Source: an uncultured Lachnospiraceae bacterium (GTDB taxonomy: Bacteria; Bacillota; Clostridia; Lachnospirales; Lachnospiraceae). From it: a stretch of 33,229 bases of DNA. Under the pieces are notes generated by a model that was not told where the DNA came from, did no database searches, and worked only from the letters and a program-made list of their open reading frames with translations. The stretch is taken from assembly GCA_910587105.1 (NCBI GenBank), contig CAJUMB010000040.1, positions 1-33,229 on the forward strand. The letters run 5' to 3'. Shown here one piece after another: positions 8,635 to 16,098 of the stretch. The translations under genes and the position numbers were made by a program. Numbering within the stretch: the stretch's first letter is position 1; each line of letters begins with the position of its first letter.

Positions 8635-8757
8635 TCACCTCTGTCTCTCCAAATGATCCCTGACAATTTTACCATCTTCTATGACAACAATGCGGTCTGA
8701 TTCCAGTGCAATTTTCCCATCGTGGGTAATCAAAAGGATGGTCTGATTCAGATTGCG
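8635..8757 (-). pseudogene. C-terminal remnant of the partner ABC ATPase
   Basis: In one minus-strand frame the sequence reads NLNQTILLITHD, then SDRIVVIEDGKIVRDH, then a TGA at 8635-8637. This is the H-loop and end of an ABC ATPase of the LolD/MacB type. Walker A, the signature and Walker B are all gone. The stop lies 6 bases before the ATG of the permease remnant, the usual ATPase-permease order, so both are relics of one transporter operon. Confidence 0.7.
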
Positions 8758-8786
8758 GTTGGACCGCTTTATTTCTGGATTGTGTT

Positions 8787-8930
8787 TTATAGCTGCCAAA
8801 AATGTTTTTTCCATTCCTCAACGCCTCCAAATTCATCTACGGCAAGCTGGCGTATCTTTTCCGGCATACGTTCATAAGTCTGCCGGAACATTTCTTCAAT
8901 CTCTTTTCTGTCAAAAATCGCAAAATCCAT
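8787..8930 (-). CDS. 47-residue small protein, possibly a gene fragment
   Basis: The ATG at 8930 follows AAAGGAG with good spacing, so initiation looks efficient. The product (begins MDFAIFDRKEIEEMFRQ) is charged and mostly helical with no membrane segment. It ends at a TAA just after a run of six A bases. A one-base shift there would continue the frame (KTFLAAIKHNPEIK) into the ABC ATPase remnant, which suggests a frameshift or deletion junction. The central part (YERMPEKIRQLAVDEFGG) is loosely reminiscent of the C-terminal region of some MerR/TipA-type regulators, but that is only a hint. It may be a real small protein or a stub left by the deletions on both sides. Confidence 0.35.
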   Translation of the reverse strand: MDFAIFDRKEIEEMFRQTYERMPEKIRQLAVDEFGGVEEWKKHFWQL

Positions 8931-8973
8931 TTTATTATCTCCTTTCTGCTTTCATATCGCATGGAACATTCTA

Positions 8974-9432
8974 ATGAACCGGGAGGATTCAGAGGAATGT
9001 GTAAATGATACATGGTTTGCCGCCTGGAGATATATCCCACCTAAGAAGCCCGCCGTTCTCTCCAGCTTTCTGGGGAAAATCACCCGCGGCTTCGCAATAG
9101 ACAAGCTGAGAAAAAAATATGCTTCAAAAAGAACAGACATGCATATGACCAGCCTGAACATCCTGGAAGAAACACAGATGCTCAATCAGACACTGGAAAG
9201 CCCTTTGGAAGACCACGTACAGGAGCAAGAGCTCCTGCAGATTATCAATGAATTCCTGTATCACCTCAAAGAAAAAGATCAGGATATTTTTATACGCCGA
9301 TACTGGTACATGGATTCCATTGAAGAAATAGCCAAAAGGCACCATAATTCAGTGAGTTCCATAAAGTCAAATCTATTCCGCACAAGAAAAAAACTTAGAA
9401 AGAAATTGATGGAAGAAAGGTACTTACCATGA
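8974..9432 (+). CDS. 5'-truncated sigma-70 family RNA polymerase sigma factor
   Basis: The predicted product (152 residues) contains sigma region 2 from NREDSEECVNDTWFAAW onward. It also has a complete region 4 (EKDQDIFIRRYWYMDSIEEIAKRHHNS, then SSIKSNLFRTRKKLRKKL). Related Clostridia sigma factors carry about 30 more residues at the N-terminus. Here the frame is open upstream and still reads family-like sequence (FHIAWNIL) back to about 8950, then loses similarity. The gene has therefore probably lost its start and promoter. No good ribosome-binding site precedes the ATG at 8974. Its stop overlaps the start of the DUF4179 gene as ATGA, the usual arrangement for a sigma/anti-sigma pair. It is probably a pseudogene but could still be expressed in shortened form. 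Confidence 0.65.
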   Translation: MNREDSEECVNDTWFAAWRYIPPKKPAVLSSFLGKITRGFAIDKLRKKYASKRTDMHMTSLNILEETQMLNQTLESPLEDHVQEQELLQIINEFLYHLKEKDQDIFIRRYWYMDSIEEIAKRHHNSVSSIKSNLFRTRKKLRKKLMEERYLP

Positions 9433-10478
9433 ACAAAAACCACTTTTTATTCTTATCTCTATTTGGCAGTATTGATGACGAATTGGTGATACGATCAGAA
9501 AAACCCTGGAGGGAAACTCAAAACACCCTGGCGCTGCGTAAATATCTGACAGGTGCCGCCTGTGCCGCAGTTATCATTCTCCTGAGTATGGCATGTATTT
9601 TCCATTCAGAAGTCAAGGCAGCGCTCCATAAATTTACAACAGCAATTGGCGAAATGCTTAGAATTTCAGAAGATATATCCTCTTATACAGAGATAAAAAA
9701 TTCCTATATCACAAAAAACGGCCTGACACTCACATTAGAGGAAGTTATCTTAGATAAAAACCAGCTGTTTCTTCTGGTATCACAAAAATTTGAAAACGGC
9801 AGACAGATAATTGATACTGAATTATCTGACCATGTAAAAATAAACGGCAGGAAGCTCCATGTGAAAATCCAGCATAAAACAGACGCCTCCCCTGAAGCAC
9901 CTGCCGGTAAATATGTTCTGAACTATTACCTGGATAAAGACTTCTGCCTGGAAGACCCCGTTGAAATAGAAGCAGTATTTACTGTCAACAAAATCCATAA
10001 CATGGATGAAATCGGAAAATACAGATTCATTTTCCATGCATCCATAGAAAAATCAAACCAGCGCACCGCCGTCGTTCAGAGCGGTCAGGTAATCACACTC
10101 TCTGACGGAACCCCTGTAACAATAAAAGATTTTTCATTCAACAGCGTAGAAAGCACGATAACTGCTGTATGTGAAAACCTTCCGCCAGGCAAAGAGTATT
10201 ACTTAAAAGGAAAAGATAACCTGGAAAATCAGGTGACTTACAGACTGCTTTCTTATGAAAATCCTGAAATGGTTTTTGTCATCGACAATAACGGGTATCT
10301 CTCGCCCAATGCCTCAAATGTGGAATTACAGCTTTACGAGCACAGCAGCCTGGGGACACTTATTGATTCTGAGGAAGACGATTCGTTTATGGAAGAATCA
10401 TTTCTTGATGAAAATGTTTATCAGATGACTAAGATTGGAAATGCTGTTACTATTCATTTAACTGATCTTGGCCGATAA
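9429..10478 (+). CDS. DUF4179-type anti-sigma-like membrane protein
   Basis: This 349-residue protein has a short cytoplasmic N-terminus, one membrane segment (about 40-58) and a large extracytoplasmic C-terminal region of beta-rich character. That is the layout of DUF4179 proteins encoded directly after ECF-like sigma factors in Clostridia. By analogy the N-terminus would bind the sigma factor and the outer domain would sense envelope conditions; this is inference from family context. The start overlaps the sigma stop by four bases, so translation should be coupled. The reading frame is intact although the sigma partner is truncated, so it may now be an orphan. A 13-bp inverted repeat follows the stop. 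Confidence 0.65.
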   Translation: MNKNHFLFLSLFGSIDDELVIRSEKPWRETQNTLALRKYLTGAACAAVIILLSMACIFHSEVKAALHKFTTAIGEMLRISEDISSYTEIKNSYITKNGLTLTLEEVILDKNQLFLLVSQKFENGRQIIDTELSDHVKINGRKLHVKIQHKTDASPEAPAGKYVLNYYLDKDFCLEDPVEIEAVFTVNKIHNMDEIGKYRFIFHASIEKSNQRTAVVQSGQVITLSDGTPVTIKDFSFNSVESTITAVCENLPPGKEYYLKGKDNLENQVTYRLLSYENPEMVFVIDNNGYLSPNASNVELQLYEHSSLGTLIDSEEDDSFMEESFLDENVYQMTKIGNAVTIHLTDLGR

Positions 10479-10508
10479 CAAAATTCTTATCATATGCTGC
10501 CACTCCTT

Positions 10509-10565
10509 CCGCTATAAAATATCATATTTTTACAAAGTTATGTTTTATTTGCTATTTTATAGCGG
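10509..10565. repeat. 13-bp perfect inverted repeat after the DUF4179 gene
   Basis: CCGCTATAAAATA (10509-10521) and TATTTTATAGCGG (10553-10565) are exact inverted copies around an AT-rich 31-base loop. A TATTATTTTTT run follows. It could act as the DUF4179 terminator, though the loop is long; a small mobile-element relic is the alternative. Confidence 0.5.
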
Positions 10566-10624
10566 ATTCTATTATTTTTTACCAGATATCCCTTGGAGTA
10601 TATGGTAAATTATCCCCCTCCTAT

Positions 10625-10654
10625 AAAAAGACCAGGAACCCTATGTCCCTGGCC
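10625..10654 (-). terminator. Terminator of the URO-D-like gene
   Basis: On the minus strand GGCCAGGGA pairs with TTCCTGGTC (two G-T pairs) over a 7-base loop, followed by TTTTTAT. It starts about 10 bases after the stop codon of the upstream gene. Confidence 0.7.
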
Positions 10655-10664
10655 CTCTCAAAAA

Positions 10665-11810
10665 TCACCCAAACACCTCCTCATAAGCCTCCAGCCACGC
10701 CAGATGATTATCCACCAGCTTAGATGTAACGCTGGTAATGGGCCCTGCTGAGGAAGCCACGATCAGACGCTCATGCTTAAATTCCCCCAGTGCCCTCACA
10801 CGCTCCCGGATCTGTTCCTGGGAGCACAATTCCAAATCCGCCCACTCCAGATTTCCGATCAAGGTCATTTTACCGGACGCAATCTCAAACCCTTCCCTCA
10901 TAGACACATTCCCCTGGGGACTGGGCTCTACCGGCTCTGTGGCATCATAGCCGATGCGCTTCATCACCCCCAATGCGTGTTTGACCTTTCCATGGCAATG
11001 ACAGCCCACAGCATAACCGTAACTGTGAATCTTCTCCACAATCTGCGAATCATACGGCTCCACGAACAAGTCAAAGGCCTCCGGATGCATCATAGGCGGA
11101 GCGCACTGCTCTGATCCCCCCATCCAGAATACAATATGCTCCGGCAGTTTCGGCACCACAGCGTCCAGCATTAACAGTTGTCTGCGTGTAATCTCCTTCA
11201 GCCCCTCCAAAATCAACTCCCGTTCAGTGAGAGAAGCCTCCAGAAACATCTCAAAATCCATACAGCGGGAAATAGCCACAATGGGAGATGGAATAAAAAA
11301 CTGATAAATCACCCTCTCGTCCAGACGCTCCACCATATCCCGCACATGCCCTGCTGTCAGCTCCACCTCCTCCATGTCAATTTCAAAAGGAGTCTCAAGA
11401 AGGGCCTCCATCTGCTCAAGTTCGGCCACAGGAACTTCCATATTCCACTGGGTACACTGATTCCGAAAAACAGAATCCCGGAATTTCAGAACCCCTCTCG
11501 CCGTGTGCAGCTGTCCATAAATATCTCTGGTATTCTCATCCACTTCCTTTATCTTTGTCTGGATTCGATTGGTACTGGTCATCATAAAGCGGTTAAACAA
11601 CAATGGCTGTTCCTGACACAAAATATAGACTTGTGCCTCCTTCACCCCCTGAATCAGCCTGCGGTACTGGCCTTCCGCCATCCACGCCGCCCGAAAGGCA
11701 TCTTTCCCCCTGGGTTCCCACCAATATTCAAACCCTTCCCGCATCAATAAAGGCACCTGCCCTATTCTCTTACCCAACATGGCTGCAATAAAATTTTTTC
11801 TATTCAACAT
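10665..11810 (-). CDS. Uroporphyrinogen decarboxylase (URO-D)/methyltransferase-like protein
   Basis: This 381-residue protein of the URO-D superfamily also covers MtaA/CmuA-type corrinoid methyltransferases. Family features seen are the MGGSEQCAPPMMHPEAFDLF segment, a metal-binding-like VGCHCHGKVKHALG, and the C-terminal EPVEPSPQGNV and LIGNLEWADLE blocks. The N-terminal heme-pathway motif of true HemE is not apparent, and no other heme genes are nearby, so a methyltransferase-like or unknown role is more likely. GGGAGG lies 5 bases upstream of the ATG. The divergent AraC-type gene is the obvious candidate regulator. It could serve demethylation of a small substrate, but no corrinoid protein is in the window. 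Confidence 0.7.
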   Translation of the reverse strand: MLNRKNFIAAMLGKRIGQVPLLMREGFEYWWEPRGKDAFRAAWMAEGQYRRLIQGVKEAQVYILCQEQPLLFNRFMMTSTNRIQTKIKEVDENTRDIYGQLHTARGVLKFRDSVFRNQCTQWNMEVPVAELEQMEALLETPFEIDMEEVELTAGHVRDMVERLDERVIYQFFIPSPIVAISRCMDFEMFLEASLTERELILEGLKEITRRQLLMLDAVVPKLPEHIVFWMGGSEQCAPPMMHPEAFDLFVEPYDSQIVEKIHSYGYAVGCHCHGKVKHALGVMKRIGYDATEPVEPSPQGNVSMREGFEIASGKMTLIGNLEWADLELCSQEQIRERVRALGEFKHERLIVASSAGPITSVTSKLVDNHLAWLEAYEEVFG

Positions 11811-11870
11811 AATTTCCTCCCAAACAAATCAGATTTACACAATTGCAAATATTCACACCACAACCAGAGT

Positions 11871-11940
11871 CTAGAGCGTGTTTGAAAATTCATTCGCGCT
11901 CTGGACAAAAGAAACAAATAAGGAGCGAATTCTTTTGTCC
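11871..11940. repeat. Partial copy of the CTAGAGCG repeat element
   Basis: CTAGAGCGTGTTTGAAAATT at 11871-11890 is identical to the left end of the complete element at 30570. After it come CGCTCTGG (pairs with the first 8 bases with one G-T) and an AATAAGGAGCGAATT block resembling the element core. An exact 10-bp inverted repeat follows (GGACAAAAGA 11903-11912, TCTTTTGTCC 11931-11940). The right end typical of the full element is missing. It sits in the divergent region between the URO-D-like and AraC genes. Confidence 0.65.
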
Positions 11941-12118
11941 AAACTCGTCACTTTAAAAAAAGTTTCTCAATCACCTCATATCAAATATTATAGTTTTCTC
12001 TCTATCTATCATCCAAATTATATGGTAGAATATATCCCATATTATAAACTGTTTTACGCATATTCTCATTACGGTTATTATAGTAATATCATAAGAAATC
12101 ATTGATTTGGAGACTGTT

Positions 12119-12976
12119 ATGAAACCTTTTGGCGAAGCCGGTATCAAATTAAAAAACTCTGAATATTACGTAAATGCCCCTTCTGATTTTGCCCGGGAAA
12201 ACCTGTTCTATACAGAATTGGGCGGCCATTATTTTCTGAACCGGCACTATCTGGTCTCCCGGCAGATTACCAATTTCCGTTTTTATGTATTCCATTATGT
12301 GCTGCACGGGGAAATGCTGCTGGTGACTGGAGGAAAGGAATATTTGCTGCACGAAAATGACCTGGCCATTGTGGACACCTCAAGAGCACACTTGTACGCC
12401 TCCTGCAGAGACGACACAGAATTTCTGTTTATGCGCTTTCAAGGGAATCACTCAAAAGCCATGGTCCAGCGCCTGTTCCAGTACGGCCGTGTTTTCTCCC
12501 CTCCCTATATCAACCGCACCCACCAGGCCCTTTTGGACATTGTGTCCGGCTTTCTGGAACAAAAACCTTTATACGAAGAAACCATATCCAGCCATATCCA
12601 CACCCTTCTGTGCGACCTGCTGACCCTGCGCTATACAACAAAAAGAGGCCAGTCTGTAATTGACGAAGCTATCCATTACATAGAAAGCAATTACCACCTG
12701 CCCATTACCGTAGCCGGCCTGGCCGGGCGGGCGTGCCTGAACACCAGCTATTTTTCACAGAAATTCAAAAAGCAGACCGGCCTGACTCCCAAACAGTACC
12801 TGATGAAAACCCGGATGAACGCCGCTAAAATCCTTCTCCAGAACACCTCCTGGAACATCCGGGAAATCGCCGAGCGCACCGGCTTCCCCAGTGACGCCTA
12901 TTTCTCCAGCTATTTCCACACCTGTTTTCAGAGAACACCCATCCAATACCGCTGTCTTGGAAAATTCGGAGATTAG
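12119..12976 (+). CDS. AraC-family transcriptional regulator
   Basis: This 285-residue regulator has an N-terminal cupin-like ligand domain (VLHGEMLLVTGGKEYLLHENDLAIVD, about 65-90). A C-terminal pair of helix-turn-helix motifs starts around VIDEAIHYIESNYHLPITVAGLAG and ends FQRTPIQYR. The second motif (NIREIAERTGFPSDAYFSSYFH) is typical AraC/XylS. A TTG four codons upstream is in frame, but it overlaps the ribosome-binding site GGAG that serves the ATG at 12119, so the ATG is chosen. It is divergent from the URO-D-like gene and converges with the organosulfate cluster, so it may control either. The effector is unknown, though the cupin domain suggests a sugar or other small molecule. Confidence 0.85.
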   Translation: MKPFGEAGIKLKNSEYYVNAPSDFARENLFYTELGGHYFLNRHYLVSRQITNFRFYVFHYVLHGEMLLVTGGKEYLLHENDLAIVDTSRAHLYASCRDDTEFLFMRFQGNHSKAMVQRLFQYGRVFSPPYINRTHQALLDIVSGFLEQKPLYEETISSHIHTLLCDLLTLRYTTKRGQSVIDEAIHYIESNYHLPITVAGLAGRACLNTSYFSQKFKKQTGLTPKQYLMKTRMNAAKILLQNTSWNIREIAERTGFPSDAYFSSYFHTCFQRTPIQYRCLGKFGD

Positions 12977-13001
12977 ATAATAGGATATATTGATGCCGGA
13001 T

Positions 13002-13793
13002 TTAACGGCACATCCCCGCAAACACCGCCAGATTATACAGATTGATTCCAATCACAAGCAGCACCAGCCCATACAGAAATTTTTCCAGCCCTTTTGCGTC
13101 CGTTTTCTCCGAGAGCTCTGCCCCCAAAACCGCTCCGAAAGCTCCACCGGACACCATCACCACCAGATGCTCCGTCTGAAAATCCGGCACCGTATGGTTT
13201 ATTACAGCGCTTGTCAGACTGAAAGCCTGAGAGAAAAGAATGACATAAATGGAATTTCTGGCCGCTGCTTTCACATCCATGGAAAAAAAGAAGAACAAAA
13301 CCGCCACATTCAGCGGCCCGCCTCCGATTCCCAGAAAGGATGAAATGCCCCCTAAAAGCAGGCCGATTGCCAGACAAAGAGCAGGGTTTTTGATTTTCAT
13401 AGAAGGGAGCTGTTCCTTTTTCCATATGTAAAGGAACACCAGTATTGTGGTAATCAGAAGCAGCAGTGCCTGTACCATACCTAGAACATTTTCATCACCG
13501 TATCTGTGTTTGACCCACTCAAAAAATTCTTTCCCCGCCAGCCCGCCCGCAGCCGCACCCATGGCCAGGGGTGTACTGGTGCCAAACTCCAGCTTCACAG
13601 AATCTTTCCTGCATTTCACCAGAGATACCAAAGACATTCCCAGCACCGTACACCCGGACAGAAAACTCACCGTACTCACAGAAAGGATTCCAAAAGCATC
13701 CAGCACAGGCTTGATGATCACGCCGCCTCCAAATCCTGCCAGAGCCCCGGCGGTGGAAGCAGCCACACATATGACAAACAGCACAAGTGTCAT
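13002..13793 (-). CDS. TSUP-family (TauE/SafE) anion exporter
   Basis: This 263-residue membrane protein of the TauE/SafE family has two repeats of four membrane segments. Repeat openings are recognisable as AGALAGFGGGVIIKPVL and LLLGGISSFLGIGGGPLNV, each with the family's glycine-rich turn. Known members move sulfite, sulfate, sulfoacetate or other organosulfur anions. Here it is the last gene of a cluster with a sulfatase and a sulfonate-type ABC importer, separated from the ATPase stop by a single base. The likely role is export of sulfate or sulfite released by the sulfatase (inferred). Direction and substrate are not proven by sequence. It converges with the AraC gene, with only a weak 5-bp hairpin between. 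Confidence 0.85.
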   Translation of the reverse strand: MTLVLFVICVAASTAGALAGFGGGVIIKPVLDAFGILSVSTVSFLSGCTVLGMSLVSLVKCRKDSVKLEFGTSTPLAMGAAAGGLAGKEFFEWVKHRYGDENVLGMVQALLLLITTILVFLYIWKKEQLPSMKIKNPALCLAIGLLLGGISSFLGIGGGPLNVAVLFFFFSMDVKAAARNSIYVILFSQAFSLTSAVINHTVPDFQTEHLVVMVSGGAFGAVLGAELSEKTDAKGLEKFLYGLVLLVIGINLYNLAVFAGMCR

Positions 13794-13794
13794 A

Positions 13795-14541
13795 CTACCA
13801 CCATTTGATCATCTCTGTCACATGATCCCTCAACTTTACAAATTCCATAGACATCACATCCCGCGGCCTGGGAAGCCGGTTCTCGATTACAGTCTTAACA
13901 TGACAGGGCTTGTTGGTGAGCACCATAATATGCTCGCTCAGGTACACTGCCTCCTCCACATTGTGGGTGATAAACAGTACCGTAGTTTTCGTTTTCCTCC
14001 ATAGATTCACCAGCTCATCTTCCAGCTTAAAGCGCAGGTCAATGTCCAGCTGTCCATAAGGCTCGTCCATCAGCAGAATCTCCGGCCGGGTGGCAAATGC
14101 CCTGGCAATGCCGATTCTCTGGTTCATGCTGGTAGACACCTGCTGGGGATAAAAGTGACGGAAATCGGTAAGGCCCACGATCTCCAGCATCTCATCCACC
14201 CTCTCCTTCTTTTCTGCCCTGGGCACTTTCTTAATATCCAGCCCAAACCCCACATTCTGCTCAATGGTCAGCCAGGGCATGGCAGAAAACTCCTGAAAAA
14301 TATAGGATATATTATGCTTTTTCAAATCCACTTCTTCCCCATTGACAAAAATCTGGCCTGCCGTGATGTCATACAATCGGGTGACACTGTTTAAAAACGT
14401 GGTTTTCCCGCACCCGGTAGGCCCCACAATGCACAGGAATTCTCCTTCTTCCACATCAAAGGACACATCGTCCAGAACCAGAAGCTCACCGAATTTTTTC
14501 GTCAAATGGTCCACTTTTATTTTTATGCGTTTTTCTGCCAT
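13795..14541 (-). CDS. ABC transporter ATPase, NitT/TauT type, with degenerate signature motif
   Basis: This 248-residue nucleotide-binding subunit lies in an operon with a second ATPase, two permeases and a binding protein. Walker A is GPTGCGKTT (40-48), Walker B ILLMDEP, the Q-loop YIFQEF and the switch His in FITHNVEEA; all are intact. The signature that normally reads LSGGM is VSTSM here, and I checked this at the DNA level (14136-14150). It is a striking deviation for this family. The partner ATPase has a normal signature. Together they could form an asymmetric dimer with one working site. The product sits on the inner membrane face and would energise uptake of a sulfonate- or sulfate-ester-like compound (inferred from neighbours). 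Confidence 0.9.
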   Translation of the reverse strand: MAEKRIKIKVDHLTKKFGELLVLDDVSFDVEEGEFLCIVGPTGCGKTTFLNSVTRLYDITAGQIFVNGEEVDLKKHNISYIFQEFSAMPWLTIEQNVGFGLDIKKVPRAEKKERVDEMLEIVGLTDFRHFYPQQVSTSMNQRIGIARAFATRPEILLMDEPYGQLDIDLRFKLEDELVNLWRKTKTTVLFITHNVEEAVYLSEHIMVLTNKPCHVKTVIENRLPRPRDVMSMEFVKLRDHVTEMIKWW

Positions 14542-14554
14542 ACGGTGCTCCTTT

Positions 14555-15340
14555 CTACAATGTGTGGTCCACCACTTCGTTGATTTCCCGGCGCAGCTTC
14601 AAAAACTCAGGGGCTATATAGCTTCTGGGACGGGGCAGGCCAATCTCATATTCCGCTTTCACGCTGGTGGGACAGTTTCGAATCACCACAATCCGGTCTG
14701 CCACATAGACTGCTTCTTCTATATTATTGGTGACGAAAATCACGGTGCGCTTCTCGGCCTGCCAGATTCTCACAATCTCATCCTGCATGAGATAGCGGGT
14801 CTGGGCATCCAGCGCCCCGAAGGGTTCATCCATCAAGATCACATCCGGCTCATTGCAGTATGCCCTGGCGATTCCCACCCTCTGTTTCATGCCGCCTGAA
14901 ATCTGGATGGGGTAGTGGTTTTCAAACCCCTGAAGGCCCACCAGGTCGATGTAATGCTGGGCTTTTTCCCGCCGGGTCTTCTTGTCTATCCCCTTCATCC
15001 GGGGACCATATTCCACATTGCCCATAACCGTCAGCCAGGGGAAAATGGCAAGATTCTGAAATACCATTCCCCGGGAGGGATCCGGCCCCTGAATCTCTTT
15101 TCCATACATACAGATACTGCCTGCATCCGGCTCCTCGAAACCGGCAATCATGTTTAAAATAGTGGTCTTTCCGCATTGCCCAGGCCCGAACAATACCAGA
15201 AATTCATTTTCCCGCACCTGGACATTCAGATCCTCCACCACTTTGAACGTGCCGCCTTCCTTCACTTTCACAAACTCTTTCTCCACATGTTCCAGGGTGA
15301 TAATAGGAGAATCTATCTTCCTCTCTTGTTCCATCTGCAT
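14555..15340 (-). CDS. ABC transporter ATPase, NitT/TauT type, with altered H-loop
   Basis: This 261-residue ATPase is the partner of the one downstream. Walker A is GPGQCGKTT, the Q-loop is intact, the signature ISGGMKQR is canonical and Walker B is VILMDEPFGALDAQTR. The switch histidine is replaced: the segment reads FVTNNIEEAV where THDIEEA or THNIEEA is usual. The start at 15340 lies 7 bases after GGAGG and overlaps the end of the upstream permease gene by 28 bases, implying coupled translation. The downstream ATPase starts 13 bases after its stop. Family resemblance is to SsuB/TauB/NrtD; substrate specificity is set by the binding protein, not this subunit. Confidence 0.9.
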   Translation of the reverse strand: MQMEQERKIDSPIITLEHVEKEFVKVKEGGTFKVVEDLNVQVRENEFLVLFGPGQCGKTTILNMIAGFEEPDAGSICMYGKEIQGPDPSRGMVFQNLAIFPWLTVMGNVEYGPRMKGIDKKTRREKAQHYIDLVGLQGFENHYPIQISGGMKQRVGIARAYCNEPDVILMDEPFGALDAQTRYLMQDEIVRIWQAEKRTVIFVTNNIEEAVYVADRIVVIRNCPTSVKAEYEIGLPRPRSYIAPEFLKLRREINEVVDHTL

Positions 15341-16098
15341 AGCACATCCTCCACTTTTCTGATCAAAAGCGCTAGTAACAGGCCGATCACCGCGATCACC
15401 AGAATCCCCACCAAAATCTGTGTCATGTTATTGTTCTGCTGCCCTGTAACCACGATCCACCCCACGCCGCTGGAGGAACGCACCAGCTCCGCCGCCACCA
15501 CCGACGACCAGGCGGACGCCACTCCTATCTGCAGTCCGGCGGAAATGGCCGGAACTGAGGCCGGAATCACAATGGTAAAGAACATCTGCCTGTCATTACA
15601 TCCCAGCATTCTGGCCGCATGGACAATGGAGCGGTCCACGGATTTGGCCCCGTGATAAGCATTCTGGACAATACTCATAAATGCTCCGATGAAAACCAGT
15701 GTGTACTTGGCAAATTCCCCGATTCCGCACCAGAGAATCACCAGGGGAATCCACGCCAGTGTGGGAATGGGCCGGACCAGTTCAAACAACGGGCGCATAA
15801 AATATTCGAATTTGGGATACCAGCCCATGGCCAGCCCCAGGGCAATGCCCAGTACCGTGGCCGCCAGGAATCCCACTGCCCACCGTGAGAGTGTGATTAA
15901 CATATGCATCAGCATGGTATTTTTCCCTATGGGCTCTGCAAAAGACAGAAAAAATTTCTGCAGAACCGCGAAAGGCCCCGGCATCACCTGATGAATGGTG
16001 GGATTTAAGGTAACCAGCTGCCAGACTGATACAAATATGGCAAAGGAAATCACTGCAGCAACTGTCTTCTGCCATCCTTTTGCTCTTCTATCCAACAT
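15313..16098 (-). CDS. ABC transporter permease, NitT/TauT (SsuC-like) type
   Basis: This 261-residue membrane protein has about six helices. The BPD-transp-1 coupling loop is recognisable in NAYHGAKSVDRSIVHAARMLGC. It ends in the typical ASAWSSVVAAELVRSSSGVGWIVVTGQ helix block. It probably pairs with the permease encoded just upstream. Start and stop overlap by one base (TAATG at 16096-16100), so the two permeases should be made in equal amounts. The DGRIHQVMP-type periplasmic loop seen here (NPTIHQVMPGPFAVLQKFF) is usual for sulfonate/nitrate/taurine importers. The family is sure; the substrate is inferred from context only. Confidence 0.88.
   Translation of the reverse strand: MLDRRAKGWQKTVAAVISFAIFVSVWQLVTLNPTIHQVMPGPFAVLQKFFLSFAEPIGKNTMLMHMLITLSRWAVGFLAATVLGIALGLAMGWYPKFEYFMRPLFELVRPIPTLAWIPLVILWCGIGEFAKYTLVFIGAFMSIVQNAYHGAKSVDRSIVHAARMLGCNDRQMFFTIVIPASVPAISAGLQIGVASAWSSVVAAELVRSSSGVGWIVVTGQQNNNMTQILVGILVIAVIGLLLALLIRKVEDVLCRWNKRGR

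Noticed and set aside
11878..12105. 75-residue plus-strand open frame upstream of the AraC gene
   Set aside because: It begins inside the repeat copy, is Tyr/Ser-rich AT-driven translation, and has no ribosome-binding site.
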